A stretch of DNA of 10,363 nt from Archaeoglobaceae archaeon (GTDB lineage: Archaea > Halobacteriota > Archaeoglobi > Archaeoglobales > Archaeoglobaceae): the NCBI GenBank assembly GCA_027016055.1, contig JALWBF010000090.1, positions 1 to 10,363 on the forward strand, in the 5' to 3' direction. The notes under the pieces were generated by a model, which saw only the letters and a list, made by a program, of their open reading frames with translations, was not told the DNA's origin and searched no databases. A program made the position numbers and the translations under genes. Of this stretch, positions 1 through 6,680 are shown one piece after another (position 1 is the first letter of the stretch; each line of letters opens with the position of its first letter).

Positions 1-892
1 CGCCCGTTGCTATGAAAACCTCTCCATCTATCTTCCCATCGCTCGAATTCCATGCGGTCGGCGATATAGCGGATAGATCGTGCCCGATTATCGGTATCTT
101 GATCCTCATATCCGCCCACTGCTTCACTAAGGGAATACCGCTTACGTGGGCGAGCAGTGTTATTATGACGTCCGCATGCTTCTCCTTCGCTTCAAGCAGA
201 ACCGATGTAAAGTCCTCCGATTCCTTGGACATAGCCTTATCCATAACTATTTTGTAGCCGTGCTTTTCAAGCATAGGCTTTAGGACCTTCATAACCCCGT
301 TATCCCATTTCGCTCCATCCCTGATTATAGCCACTCTCGTCCAGTTCTTCTTAAGTTCACCGTTGAAGTAGTTGTTCAGGACGTCGAATATGTCGTAAGC
401 AAAAGTCGTTCCGTTTAGAGTTCCGGCCCTGAAGAAGTATTTGTAGTGCTCGTAATTCTTAACGACGCAATCTGTCAGCGAAGGAGCGGCTCCGTCGGCA
501 AGCCAAACCGTTTTTGTTTCCGCGATTATCGGCTGAACCGCAATCGTAACACCGCTCGCAAAGCCGCCTATTATAACCTTACATCCCTCATCCTGAATAA
601 GATGCCTTAAAGCCGTTGTTGCTTTATTCTGATCCATTCCGGTATCAGCTGAGATCACGACAACCTTCCTTCCCAAAATTCCGCCTTCTTCGTTTATAAC
701 CTTTGCAGCCAACTCAACAGCCTTTTTTTCAGCTATGCCGAAGACGGTGTTCATGGGGCCAATAACTCCGACCTTGATTACTTTCTCCTCAGCCGTCGGC
801 TTAACTTTTGTTTTTTCCGAAGGCGTAACCGTTTTCTGAGCGCATCCGGTGAGTAGCAAAACAAAAATGAGCAAAATCGCGAGCTTCTTCAT
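1..892 (-). CDS. LivK-type ABC transporter substrate-binding lipoprotein, C-terminus cut off by window
   Basis: This gene starts on the minus strand and runs off the window at position 1, leaving about 297 residues of a family that usually has 380-420. The N-terminus MKKLAILLIFVLLLTGC is a lipoprotein signal with lipobox LTGC, lipid Cys at residue 17, followed by a Lys/Pro/Thr-rich linker. The remainder (KVGVIGPMN, INEEGGILGRKV, then a segment with DTGMDQNKA and VIIGGFASGV) is the type I periplasmic binding fold of branched-chain amino-acid and aromatic-acid ABC transporters (Peripla_BP_6). The lipoprotein would sit on the outer face of the membrane and hand ligand to a permease not seen here. 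The upstream CoA ligase stop overlaps the start (ATGATG, TGA inside), and GAGGTG lies 5 bases before the ATG at 892, so translation is coupled. ATG at 895 is the alternative start. The ligand is not readable; an aromatic acid or branched-chain compound is inferred from the ligase partner. Confidence 0.87.
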   Translation of the reverse strand, partial: MKKLAILLIFVLLLTGCAQKTVTPSEKTKVKPTAEEKVIKVGVIGPMNTVFGIAEKKAVELAAKVINEEGGILGRKVVVISADTGMDQNKATTALRHLIQDEGCKVIIGGFASGVTIAVQPIIAETKTVWLADGAAPSLTDCVVKNYEHYKYFFRAGTLNGTTFAYDIFDVLNNYFNGELKKNWTRVAIIRDGAKWDNGVMKVLKPMLEKHGYKIVMDKAMSKESEDFTSVLLEAKEKHADVIITLLAHVSGIPLVKQWADMRIKIPIIGHDLSAISPTAWNSSDGKIDGEVFIATG

Positions 893-2148
893 CATATCAC
901 CTCATCGAGCCTAACGAGTCTCTTCGCCTTACCCTCAAACCTCTCCAAGCTCCCGAACGGAACGGCTACAAGCTTAGGCTTAAATCCCAAAAACTCCTTA
1001 ATATCCCTTTCAATGGCCGGAATTAGGCTTTCATCACCTTCGAAAACGATCCTAATTCCGTTTCCAACCTCTATCTTGTAATGGACTACGCCATAGCTTG
1101 CGAGGATCTCTTCGACATCGGATGGATAGAACTTGACGCCCTTATATATGATCATGTCATCAGTCCTACCCTTTATCCTCTTCATAGTCATGTGCTCTAT
1201 TCCGCACTCGCACTTGTCTCTGTATGCTATGGCACTAACCTCACCGCTTCTGTAACGAATCAGGGGCATCGCTTCCCTGTTCAAAGATGTATAAACGACT
1301 TCTCCCTCCTTCCCATCGTCGACAACTTCCCCCGTTTCCGGATCGATTATCTCGACTATGTAGTTGTCTTCCCACATGTGCAGACCGTTTCTCTCCGGAC
1401 ACTCAAAGCCTACAGTCCCGACGCCGCCCATCTCCGTAAGTCCGGGGATATCGTATGTTCTGACCTCAAATATCTCTTCTATCCTCTTCCTCATCTCGTC
1501 GCTCCAAGGCTCAGCTCCGAGCAACATCTTCTGCAAACTCAAGGATTTAACGTCGATACCCATCTCCTGAGCCACTTCTGCTAATCTCAACGGATAGCTT
1601 GCGGTTGCGCATAACACGGTTGTTCCGAAATCCCTCATGAATCTGAGCTGATTTCTCGTGTTTCCCGGGCCAATGGGAATTACGAAGGCGTTTATCGCAT
1701 CGGCTGCGAAGTGAAATCCGAAGCCTCCGTTCCAAAGGCCGAAGGCGGGAGTAATCTGGATGACATCCTTCGATGTAATTTCGGCTAAATAGAAGGCTCT
1801 GAGCATCATCTCCTTCCACTGCTCGACATCCTTGCGCGTGTATGGAATGATTACCGGCTGACCGGTCGTTCCTCCGCTCATCTGGATTCTAACAACCTCC
1901 TCCTTCGGAACGCAGCACATCTTGAGGGGATAAGCGTTTCTCAAATCCTGTTTCGTAGTGAAAGGAAGCTTCTCGATATCCTCAACCTTCCTTATTTTGT
2001 CAACATCTATCCCGGCTTCCTTGAACTTCTTTCTGTAAAACGGGCATCTCCAGAATGCGTATCGGATGATACTTCGGAATCTGCGCTCCTTTATTGCTTC
2101 GATCTCTTTTCTCGACATGTATATACCTTCTTTAATGCCTGACATCAT
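892..2148 (-). CDS. Phenylacetate-CoA ligase / coenzyme F390 synthetase family enzyme
   Basis: This is an AMP-forming adenylating enzyme of the PaaK/F390-synthetase branch. It activates a carboxylate to an acyl-adenylate and then a CoA thioester, or, in F390 synthetases, adenylylates F420. Numbered from the chosen start, it shows the phosphate loop SGGTTGQP (about 91-98), YDIPGLTEMGG (about 232), RYRSGE (298-303), a CECGIEH metal-binding motif (about 313), the hinge KGRTDDMIIYKGVKFYPS (326-343) and the C-terminal lysine segment GKAKRLV (about 406). In RYRSGE, Glu replaces the usual Asp of the YRTGD motif that contacts the AMP ribose. The reading frame is open back to an ATG at 2187, but a TATA box (2170-2177) lies inside that extension, so I use ATG 2148, which would be leaderless. 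ATG 2118 has an AAGGT site 6 bases upstream and is a good alternative. It is first in an operon with the lipoprotein. The substrate is not readable. Confidence 0.88.
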   Translation of the reverse strand: MMSGIKEGIYMSRKEIEAIKERRFRSIIRYAFWRCPFYRKKFKEAGIDVDKIRKVEDIEKLPFTTKQDLRNAYPLKMCCVPKEEVVRIQMSGGTTGQPVIIPYTRKDVEQWKEMMLRAFYLAEITSKDVIQITPAFGLWNGGFGFHFAADAINAFVIPIGPGNTRNQLRFMRDFGTTVLCATASYPLRLAEVAQEMGIDVKSLSLQKMLLGAEPWSDEMRKRIEEIFEVRTYDIPGLTEMGGVGTVGFECPERNGLHMWEDNYIVEIIDPETGEVVDDGKEGEVVYTSLNREAMPLIRYRSGEVSAIAYRDKCECGIEHMTMKRIKGRTDDMIIYKGVKFYPSDVEEILASYGVVHYKIEVGNGIRIVFEGDESLIPAIERDIKEFLGFKPKLVAVPFGSLERFEGKAKRLVRLDEVI

Positions 2149-2169
2149 CGATGAAAGATCGATCGTGCG

Positions 2170-2177
2170 TATATAAA
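2170..2177 (-). promoter_or_regulatory. TATA box of the CoA ligase-lipoprotein operon
   Basis: TTTATATA on the minus strand, preceded by purine-rich AGAAAGA resembling a BRE. Its first base is 29-30 bases before ATG 2148, the archaeal TATA-to-start distance. It falls inside the longest possible reading frame, which argues against the ATG at 2187 as the real start. Confidence 0.6.
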
Positions 2178-2299
2178 TCTTTCTCATTTTACGGGTTTAA
2201 TTCCAAAAAATAAGATTTATCCAATTTTATGGGATTATGGTTATAAATAATAATAATTTTCATTTTTGAAATTTTATTTAAAAATATTATAATTTATTG

Positions 2300-2331
2300 G
2301 ATTGTGAGGTTGAAGCCTAACCTTTCCAATC
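2300..2331. repeat. Interrupted inverted repeat, candidate operator
   Basis: Two nested pairs of 5-base arms match perfectly: GATTG with CAATC (2300-2304 and 2327-2331) and AGGTT with AACCT (2307-2311 and 2319-2323), around a 7-base centre. It ends 2 bases before the TATA box of the gene pair at 2365-3620 and stands out from the very AT-rich surroundings (2188-2299, where I see nothing else). Position and symmetry suit a dimeric regulator site; a transcribed hairpin is less likely because it lies upstream of the predicted transcript start. Confidence 0.45.
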
Positions 2332-2333
2332 GA

Positions 2334-2341
2334 TTTTTAAA
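2334..2341 (+). promoter_or_regulatory. TATA box of the beta-sandwich/winged-helix gene pair
   Basis: TTTTTAAA, first base 31 bases before the ATG at 2365. It is only a few bases before another in-frame ATG at 2344, so that ATG is probably not in the transcript. Confidence 0.5.
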
Positions 2342-2364
2342 CTATGTTACGCAGTAAATTTTTA

Positions 2365-3138
2365 ATGAAGAATAAGGTTATAATTTTAATTATATTAACA
2401 TTGATTTCAATATATACATATAGGATTAACCATAATAATGAAATAAAAATAGCTGGCGGACTTGTTAATCATCACATATATCTGAGACCCGGCGAAACCG
2501 GAAGGACTGAATTCGTGATATATACGGCGAAAACGGGAAGAGTTAGGTTTGAAGCTTACGAAGTATCTGGGGTTGGGGATACTCGTAAGATTGAAAGCGA
2601 ATTTGTCGTGGGCGTAATTCCGTCTGAGGCTGAATTAAAACCGAATAGGAACATTTTCAGAGTAATCGTTAAGACCTATGCAAATTCGAGCGGATCGCAC
2701 ACATTCTTAATCCGTGCAATCGTTGATGGAAAAACGATAGAAGACTGGCTTAGGGTTTTAGTAGCTAAAAGTCCCAATCCGTGCTTCGCTTCGCTTTATC
2801 CGCCGGAAATCGATCATCCAAATGCGGTGAAGGTGAAAGCAGGAGAAAGTGCGGAAGTTAGCATCGTTCTGCATACCAGAGAATCCCAACCGGGAACAGT
2901 AAGGTTTACGGTTTACAGGGTTAAGGAAGTTTACAAAAAGAAGGAGATACCGATGCCGAACGGGTTGAGCGTTGAGGTAATTCCGCCGGAGCGACTCGTA
3001 AGTCCTCACGGCACTTATATCTTTAAATTAAGGATAAGCACAGATCGTTCGCTCCGTCGCGGAAGATACGTTTTCTGCATAAATTTCTCCGGAACAATAG
3101 GAAGGGGCTGGAGCTGGATAACGGTGAATGTTATATGA
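2365..3138 (+). CDS. Membrane-anchored extracytoplasmic protein with two tandem beta-sandwich domains, function unknown
   Basis: I do not recognise a named family. From the chosen start it has 257 residues: a basic start (MKNK), a hydrophobic helix at about 4-17 acting as signal or anchor (no lipobox), then two domains at about 40-133 and 157-257. These are copies of one another: LRPGETGRTEFVIY matches VKAGESAEVSIVLH, GRVRFEAYEV matches GTVRFTVYRV, VGVIPSE matches VEVIPPE, and FRVIVKTYANSSGSHTF matches FKLRISTDRSLRRGRYVF. The alternating beta pattern resembles Ig-like/CARDB-type surface modules. Cys140 and Cys238 could form a disulfide. The stop overlaps the next gene's start (ATGA), so the two are coupled and probably act together. 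ATG 2365 is chosen over ATG 2344 because of the TATA box spacing and the better signal start. The role (ligand sensing, adhesion or scaffolding) is not known. Confidence 0.75.
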   Translation: MKNKVIILIILTLISIYTYRINHNNEIKIAGGLVNHHIYLRPGETGRTEFVIYTAKTGRVRFEAYEVSGVGDTRKIESEFVVGVIPSEAELKPNRNIFRVIVKTYANSSGSHTFLIRAIVDGKTIEDWLRVLVAKSPNPCFASLYPPEIDHPNAVKVKAGESAEVSIVLHTRESQPGTVRFTVYRVKEVYKKKEIPMPNGLSVEVIPPERLVSPHGTYIFKLRISTDRSLRRGRYVFCINFSGTIGRGWSWITVNVI

Positions 3139-3620
3139 AGATCGTAATCGATAGAAAGACGATCTTCGCTTTAGCCTCCAATACTAGAATAGAGATACTT
3201 AAGAGACTGAATGACAGAAGGATGACTCTAACGGAGCTATCTGAAAGCCTTAACATGGCAAAAACGACGGTTAAGGAACATTTGGATAAGCTGGTGGAAG
3301 CTGAACTCGTCAGAAGGGTTGACGAAGGCAGAAAGTGGATATACTACGAGCTTACGGAAAAGGGGAGAAAAATACTATACCCAGACGATCTAACAAGGAT
3401 AATTTTGCTTTTATCTGCTTTAGCCTGCATGCTACTCGGTTCCTTCGAAGTGTTCAGATTCTTCACAATTAAAACATCAACGATTCCAGCTATTCCCGTT
3501 CCCGCTCCCATTCGGCCTCATGCAGTTCAAACATCTCCGGAAATTCATCTGCTGATAGGTTTAACTTCGATCGCGATAGGCTTAATTTTGATATATTTTG
3601 TGATGTCAGACAGCCCCTAA
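3135..3620 (+). CDS. Membrane-tethered winged-helix (ArsR-like) transcriptional regulator
   Basis: Residues 1-80 form a winged helix-turn-helix of the ArsR/MarR-like archaeal type: ALASNTRIEILKRL, then TELSESLNMAKTTVKEHLDKLVEAELV (33-59, recognition helix around AKTTVKEHL), and a wing (about 62-73, GRKWIYYEL). Two hydrophobic helices follow at about 88-110 and 137-157, separated by a proline-rich loop (about 111-136, with IPAIPVPAPIRP). With the DNA-binding part inside, this loop faces outside, where the partner gene's beta-sandwich protein would be. The ATG overlaps the previous stop by 4 bases, and GGTGA lies 7 bases upstream. A one-step sensor is inferred: an outside event is passed through the helices to a DNA-bound domain. 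Whether it activates or represses cannot be read, but the inverted repeat at 2300-2331 is a plausible target. Confidence 0.82.
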   Translation: MKIVIDRKTIFALASNTRIEILKRLNDRRMTLTELSESLNMAKTTVKEHLDKLVEAELVRRVDEGRKWIYYELTEKGRKILYPDDLTRIILLLSALACMLLGSFEVFRFFTIKTSTIPAIPVPAPIRPHAVQTSPEIHLLIGLTSIAIGLILIYFVMSDSP

Positions 3621-3676
3621 TTCATCACGATTCAGAGCTCAGGGGGCTTCATCATCCGCAAGAAGTTCAACGGAAA

Positions 3677-3684
3677 GTATAATA
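3677..3684 (+). promoter_or_regulatory. TATA-like box of the TraB-family gene
   Basis: GTATAATA preceded by GGAAA, 31 bases before the ATG at 3708; no Shine-Dalgarno sequence precedes that ATG. The rest of 3621-3707 shows nothing further. Confidence 0.45.
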
Positions 3685-3707
3685 GACTTAACGCACCGCT
3701 AAACTCG

Positions 3708-4889
3708 ATGGAAATAATCCTCGTAGGAACAGCACACGTATCTAAGAAGAGCATAGAGGAGACCAAAAGGGTTATCGAGGAAGTAAAGCCTCAAGCCGTT
3801 GCTGTGGAGTTGTGCTACAAGAGGTTTTTGGCGTTAACCCAGAAGAAGCCTCAGGAGATATCGGTTACAGATGTAATAAAAAAGGGAGATGTAGCTCTTG
3901 TTCTATTTCAGCTACTCCTCTCATACTTCCAAAGGAGGATCGGTGAGGAATACGGCGTCAAGCCCGGAGCGGAAATGCTTGCCGCAATAGAAAAGGCAAA
4001 AGAAATCGGAGCAGACGTTTTGCTCATCGACAGGGATATCGCGATCACGTTCAAGAGGTTCTGGAATTCTCTGTCCATCTTCGAGAAGATCAGGCTGGTT
4101 TTCCACATATTCAAAGGTTTGTTCGGGGATGACGAAATTAGCGTGGATGAAATGCTGAAGGAGGATATCCTCGAAAGACTCGTTAAAGAGTTCAGAGACA
4201 TAGCTCCATCGGCAGCGAAGGTTCTGATAGATGAAAGAGACGCATATATGGCATCGAAGCTTATCGAAGCATCTAAGAGATACGAAAAGATAGTTGCGGT
4301 AGTTGGTGCTGGGCATAAGAAGGGGATCGAAAGGTATTTGAAAAATCCCGAGCTTCTGCCGGATTTAAGAGAGCTTGAAAGCGTTAAGGAGGGGAAACTC
4401 AGCATTTTCAAAGTTGCGAGCTTAGCGATAATAGCCTTTGTCATTCTGACCTTCATAGCTGTTCTTACGACCATGAACTCCGAAGTGATAATGAAAGCCT
4501 TCCTTTATTGGTTTTTAATAAACGGAATTCTCTCCGCAATCGGCGCTCTAATCGCTGGTGGTCATCCAATTTCCGCTTTGGCTGCATTCCTTTCGGCTTG
4601 GCTTACATCCCTAAACCCCATGATCGCAGCCGGCTGGGTTTCTGGGATAGTCGAGGCTAAGATAAGAAAGCCGACCTCACAAGATTTGGAGGAACTTACG
4701 AAGGCCGAAAGCATCCGGGAGCTTATGAAGAACAGGGTTTTCAGGATATTACTCGTAGCCGCTCTGACTAACGTGGGAAGCATGATAGGAACGATATACG
4801 GAGCCTACATGATTGCGCAAATTACCGGAATAAATATTCCCGAAATTATAAAGAATAATTTATACGGGTTGCTGAAGAGAATAATCTAA
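3708..4889 (+). CDS. TraB/PrgY family (Tiki-like) membrane protein
   Basis: This 393-residue protein has an N-terminal TraB domain (about 1-220) and a C-terminal membrane half. The conserved residues of the TraB/PrgY-Tiki-EreA-type clan are present: GTAHVS (7-12, His10), VELCYKRF (33-40, Glu34 and Arg39) and GAGH (200-203, His203). Hydrophobic segments lie at about 236-256, 264-285, 288-316 and 345-372, so the TraB domain is attached to several membrane helices, as in archaeal and enterococcal members. In enterococci PrgY limits peptide pheromone activity; Tiki proteins are metal-dependent proteases. Peptidase activity here is inferred from the conserved His/Glu set, and the substrate is unknown. 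It has its own promoter and stands alone between a regulator pair and an ACT-domain protein. The start is the only ATG that keeps the first strand and GTAHVS motif. Confidence 0.9.
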   Translation: MEIILVGTAHVSKKSIEETKRVIEEVKPQAVAVELCYKRFLALTQKKPQEISVTDVIKKGDVALVLFQLLLSYFQRRIGEEYGVKPGAEMLAAIEKAKEIGADVLLIDRDIAITFKRFWNSLSIFEKIRLVFHIFKGLFGDDEISVDEMLKEDILERLVKEFRDIAPSAAKVLIDERDAYMASKLIEASKRYEKIVAVVGAGHKKGIERYLKNPELLPDLRELESVKEGKLSIFKVASLAIIAFVILTFIAVLTTMNSEVIMKAFLYWFLINGILSAIGALIAGGHPISALAAFLSAWLTSLNPMIAAGWVSGIVEAKIRKPTSQDLEELTKAESIRELMKNRVFRILLVAALTNVGSMIGTIYGAYMIAQITGINIPEIIKNNLYGLLKRII

Positions 4890-4907
4890 TAGCCTTAGCA
4901 GAGAAAA

Positions 4908-4915
4908 CTATTTTA
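4908..4915 (+). promoter_or_regulatory. TATA-like box of the HTH-ACT gene
   Basis: CTATTTTA preceded by GAAAA, 31 bases before the ATG at 4939, within the 49-base gap after the TraB-family gene. No Shine-Dalgarno sequence precedes the ATG. The box is weak by sequence but well placed. Confidence 0.4.
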
Positions 4916-4938
4916 CCGCCAAGATGTAGCTCATAACG

Positions 4939-5436
4939 ATGTGGAAGAAGATAGTCGAAAAGTTTGAGAGGTATCCCTCCCAAATTGTGGTAGCTAAGGA
5001 GTTTTTGAGATTGGGAATTTCGGTCAGAAATGGGAAGGCTTATTGCGGTGATATTGAGCTCGTTCCAACTAAGATCGCGGAAGCATTGAATGTTGACAGG
5101 AAGGTCGTCGTTTCTGCAATTCAAAATATAGAGAGCGATGAAGAGTTGAGGAAGGTCTTCTCATCCCTAAAGCCGGTCGCTAATATCGCGGAGGTTGCGA
5201 GGATACTGGGCTTCGGAGTGCTCGAAGTTTACGCGGAAAGCTACAAGGTTGGAATAGTTGCCGGAATAACGTCTATACTGGCTAGGGAAGGAATATCGAT
5301 AAGATTTATACTCGCGGAAGATCCCGAGCTAAGCGTCGAATCAAAGCTGACGATCGTTACCGATACGAAGATACCGGGAAGACTTGTGGATGAATTTTTA
5401 AAGGTTGACGGAGTTCAGAAGATCGTAATAAGTTAA
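4939..5436 (+). CDS. HTH plus ACT-domain protein, predicted amino-acid-responsive regulator
   Basis: The protein has 165 residues. The first half (about 1-75) looks like a helix-turn-helix module, with VPTKIAEALNVDRKVVVSAI (42-61) as the likely turn and recognition helix. The second half (about 96-165) is an ACT domain: YKVGIVAGITSILAREGISI (102-121) is the signature strand-helix-strand in which ACT domains bind a small ligand, and it ends with VDEFLKVDGVQKIVIS. ACT domains usually bind amino acids, so a ligand-responsive transcription or enzyme regulator is inferred. Related archaeal proteins are known only as conserved ACT proteins of unknown role. No amino-acid biosynthesis gene lies beside it, so the target cannot be guessed from context. 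The T-rich stretch after the stop suggests a single-gene transcript. Confidence 0.8.
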   Translation: MWKKIVEKFERYPSQIVVAKEFLRLGISVRNGKAYCGDIELVPTKIAEALNVDRKVVVSAIQNIESDEELRKVFSSLKPVANIAEVARILGFGVLEVYAESYKVGIVAGITSILAREGISIRFILAEDPELSVESKLTIVTDTKIPGRLVDEFLKVDGVQKIVIS

Positions 5437-5448
5437 TTTATTTTTTAT
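5437..5448 (+). terminator. T-rich archaeal terminator
   Basis: TTTATTTTTTAT begins immediately after the TAA stop of the HTH-ACT gene. Oligo-T tracts are enough to end archaeal transcripts. No stable GC stem precedes it. Confidence 0.45.
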
Positions 5449-5474
5449 CGAGCACCGAGCGAAAATGTTTGAAC

Positions 5475-5496
5475 ATATTATATAAAAATATAATAT
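5475..5496. repeat. AT-only inverted repeat upstream of the RecA-like gene
   Basis: Perfect 9-base arms ATATTATAT and ATATAATAT are separated by AAAA, ending 14 bases before the TATA box at 5511. It could be an operator, but low-complexity AT sequence gives such repeats by chance. Confidence 0.3.
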
Positions 5497-5510
5497 TCTA
5501 AAATAGAAAA

Positions 5511-5518
5511 TTTTAAAT
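5511..5518 (+). promoter_or_regulatory. TATA box of the RecA-like gene
   Basis: TTTTAAAT preceded by TAGAAAA (BRE-like). The first base is 31 bases before the ATG at 5542, which supports that ATG over the in-frame TTG 5524 and ATG 5527. Confidence 0.5.
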
Positions 5519-5541
5519 ATGAGTTGATGCTTATTAGTATC

Positions 5542-6117
5542 ATGATTATTGGAAGCGATTTCGGAGAGCTCACGAGAATGTTGGTTATTTCGAAAATGGA
5601 TCTTGAAGCATACAACGCTCTACTGAAGCTTGCTGGGAATAAGGAAATTCTATGGGTGTCCTCGAATCCTTTTTTAGTCTCTAAAGCCGTTAAGGATCGA
5701 AAGGCAAAACTTTTCTCATTTAATACGCGCAGATTCAACTCGATAAGCTTGAATCCTACAAACTTGCAAGAAATACTGCTTCAGGTTTCGAGGAGCACAA
5801 CTCCGAACTGCGTTGTGATAATGTCCTGCCTCTCGGAACTTCTGGCAATTCACGGACTGAACAAGCTTTACAGTTTTTTGTTGCATCTCATAGCTACGAT
5901 TGAAGAGAAGGGCGGGATGATAATCGGTATGCTCATCGAAGGAGCTCAATCCAAGAGTGAGGAAATACTAATATCCACGCTGTTCGATACGACTTTAAAG
6001 TTAAAGGAACGCGGTAATGAGATCGTCTTGGTTCCTCTTACGAGCTTGGACAAAAGGAAATTAAGGCTTCCTGAACCCTTTACCGACGAAGTAAATCTCA
6101 GCACTACTCTTCCTTGA
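5542..6117 (+). CDS. Degenerate RecA/KaiC-like (DUF835-like) protein, function unknown
   Basis: This 191-residue protein has no clear enzyme motif. Its strand-helix order resembles the RecA/KaiC fold as kept in archaeal DUF835-type proteins: EILWVSSNPF, then ISLNPTNLQEILLQVSR, a Walker-B-like strand CVVIMSCLSELL followed by a helix (LNKLYSFLLHLIATIEEKG), then GMIIGMLIEG and a segment containing TLFDTTLKL. There is no Walker A loop (GxxxxGKT), and the acidic end of Walker B is missing, so ATP hydrolysis is unlikely and a protein-binding or signalling role is inferred. Its last 57 bases overlap, on the opposite strand, the 3' end of the rRNA methyltransferase gene. ATG 5542 is chosen from the TATA box; starts at 5524 (TTG) or 5527 would add 6 or 5 residues. 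The fold assignment rests on pattern only. Confidence 0.65.
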   Translation: MIIGSDFGELTRMLVISKMDLEAYNALLKLAGNKEILWVSSNPFLVSKAVKDRKAKLFSFNTRRFNSISLNPTNLQEILLQVSRSTTPNCVVIMSCLSELLAIHGLNKLYSFLLHLIATIEEKGGMIIGMLIEGAQSKSEEILISTLFDTTLKLKERGNEIVLVPLTSLDKRKLRLPEPFTDEVNLSTTLP

Positions 6118-6642
6118 AGCCTTCGGGCTATGGAATTTTCTAAACCTGAAAAACGGCTTAAACTCGTTGAATAAGTTCTGAATCTCCTCACCTTGGAATA
6201 TCTTGACCACGAAGCATCCACCCTGCACGAGCGTCTGCTTTGCTATGTTGAAAGCCGCCCTCGCCAAATCGACGGAAAGCAGATGATCTATCGTCCACTT
6301 TCCGGTTATTTTAGGCGATGCGTCGCACAGAACGACATCGAACTCCTCTCTGATCTTCTTTATTTCATCGAGGGTTTCAGGTTTCGTTATATCCCCTCTT
6401 ATGAACGTAACACCCTCTATCGGCTTCATAGGATTTATATCCACCGCAACGACCTTCGATCCGAGCTCCACAGCCACCTGACTCCATCCTCCGGGCGATG
6501 CGCCTAAATCAAGAACCCAATCTCCTTCCTTAATTAACTTGAACGTTTTGTTCATCTGAAGAAGTTTGAAAGCCGCTCTGCTTCGGTATCCCAACTTCTT
6601 GGCTTTCCAGTAGTAGTAATCCCGACGATCCCTCTTCATCAT
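6061..6642 (-). CDS. rlmE: 23S rRNA (uridine-2'-O-)-methyltransferase, RlmE/FtsJ family
   Basis: This 193-residue enzyme transfers a methyl group from S-adenosylmethionine to a ribose 2'-OH in 23S rRNA (inferred from bacterial RrmJ/RlmE). The K-D-K-E catalytic tetrad is complete: Lys26 (AAFKL), Asp107 (CDASP), Lys147 (VVKIFQG) and Glu182 (SAEIYFVG), with spacing between the last three the same as in Escherichia coli RrmJ. The SAM loop is LDLGASPGGWSQ (44-55) and motif II ends VVAVDINP. It is the minimal form, without the C-terminal TRAM domain found in some archaeal members. It lies 38 bases downstream of UMP kinase on the same strand but has its own TATA box in that gap. ATG 6642 and ATG 6639 are both possible; the TATA distance favours 6642. 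The 3' end overlaps the convergent gene by 57 bases, and the codon for Glu182 is inside the overlap. Confidence 0.95.
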   Translation of the reverse strand: MMKRDRRDYYYWKAKKLGYRSRAAFKLLQMNKTFKLIKEGDWVLDLGASPGGWSQVAVELGSKVVAVDINPMKPIEGVTFIRGDITKPETLDEIKKIREEFDVVLCDASPKITGKWTIDHLLSVDLARAAFNIAKQTLVQGGCFVVKIFQGEEIQNLFNEFKPFFRFRKFHSPKASRKSSAEIYFVGKGFRKP

Positions 6643-6665
6643 AACTCTACGATCTCGCGTGAGGG

Positions 6666-6673
6666 GATATAAG
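6666..6673 (-). promoter_or_regulatory. TATA box of rlmE
   Basis: CTTATATC on the minus strand, 31 bases before ATG 6642, in the short gap behind UMP kinase. No Shine-Dalgarno sequence precedes the ATG, so the message should be leaderless and separable from pyrH. Confidence 0.5.
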
Positions 6674-6680
6674 CTTAACC

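Noticed and set aside
1081..1584. Long open frame opposite the CoA ligase
   Set aside because: It is a plus-strand shadow of a well-supported minus-strand gene, with no promoter, ribosome site or recognisable domain.
2149..2187. Thirteen extra residues at the CoA ligase start (ATG 2187)
   Set aside because: A TATA box lies inside this segment, so it is probably not transcribed, and it does not match the usual family N-terminus.
3908..4474. Long open frame opposite the TraB-family gene
   Set aside because: It is Ser/Leu-rich antisense shadow sequence of a gene with clear family motifs, and has no start signals.
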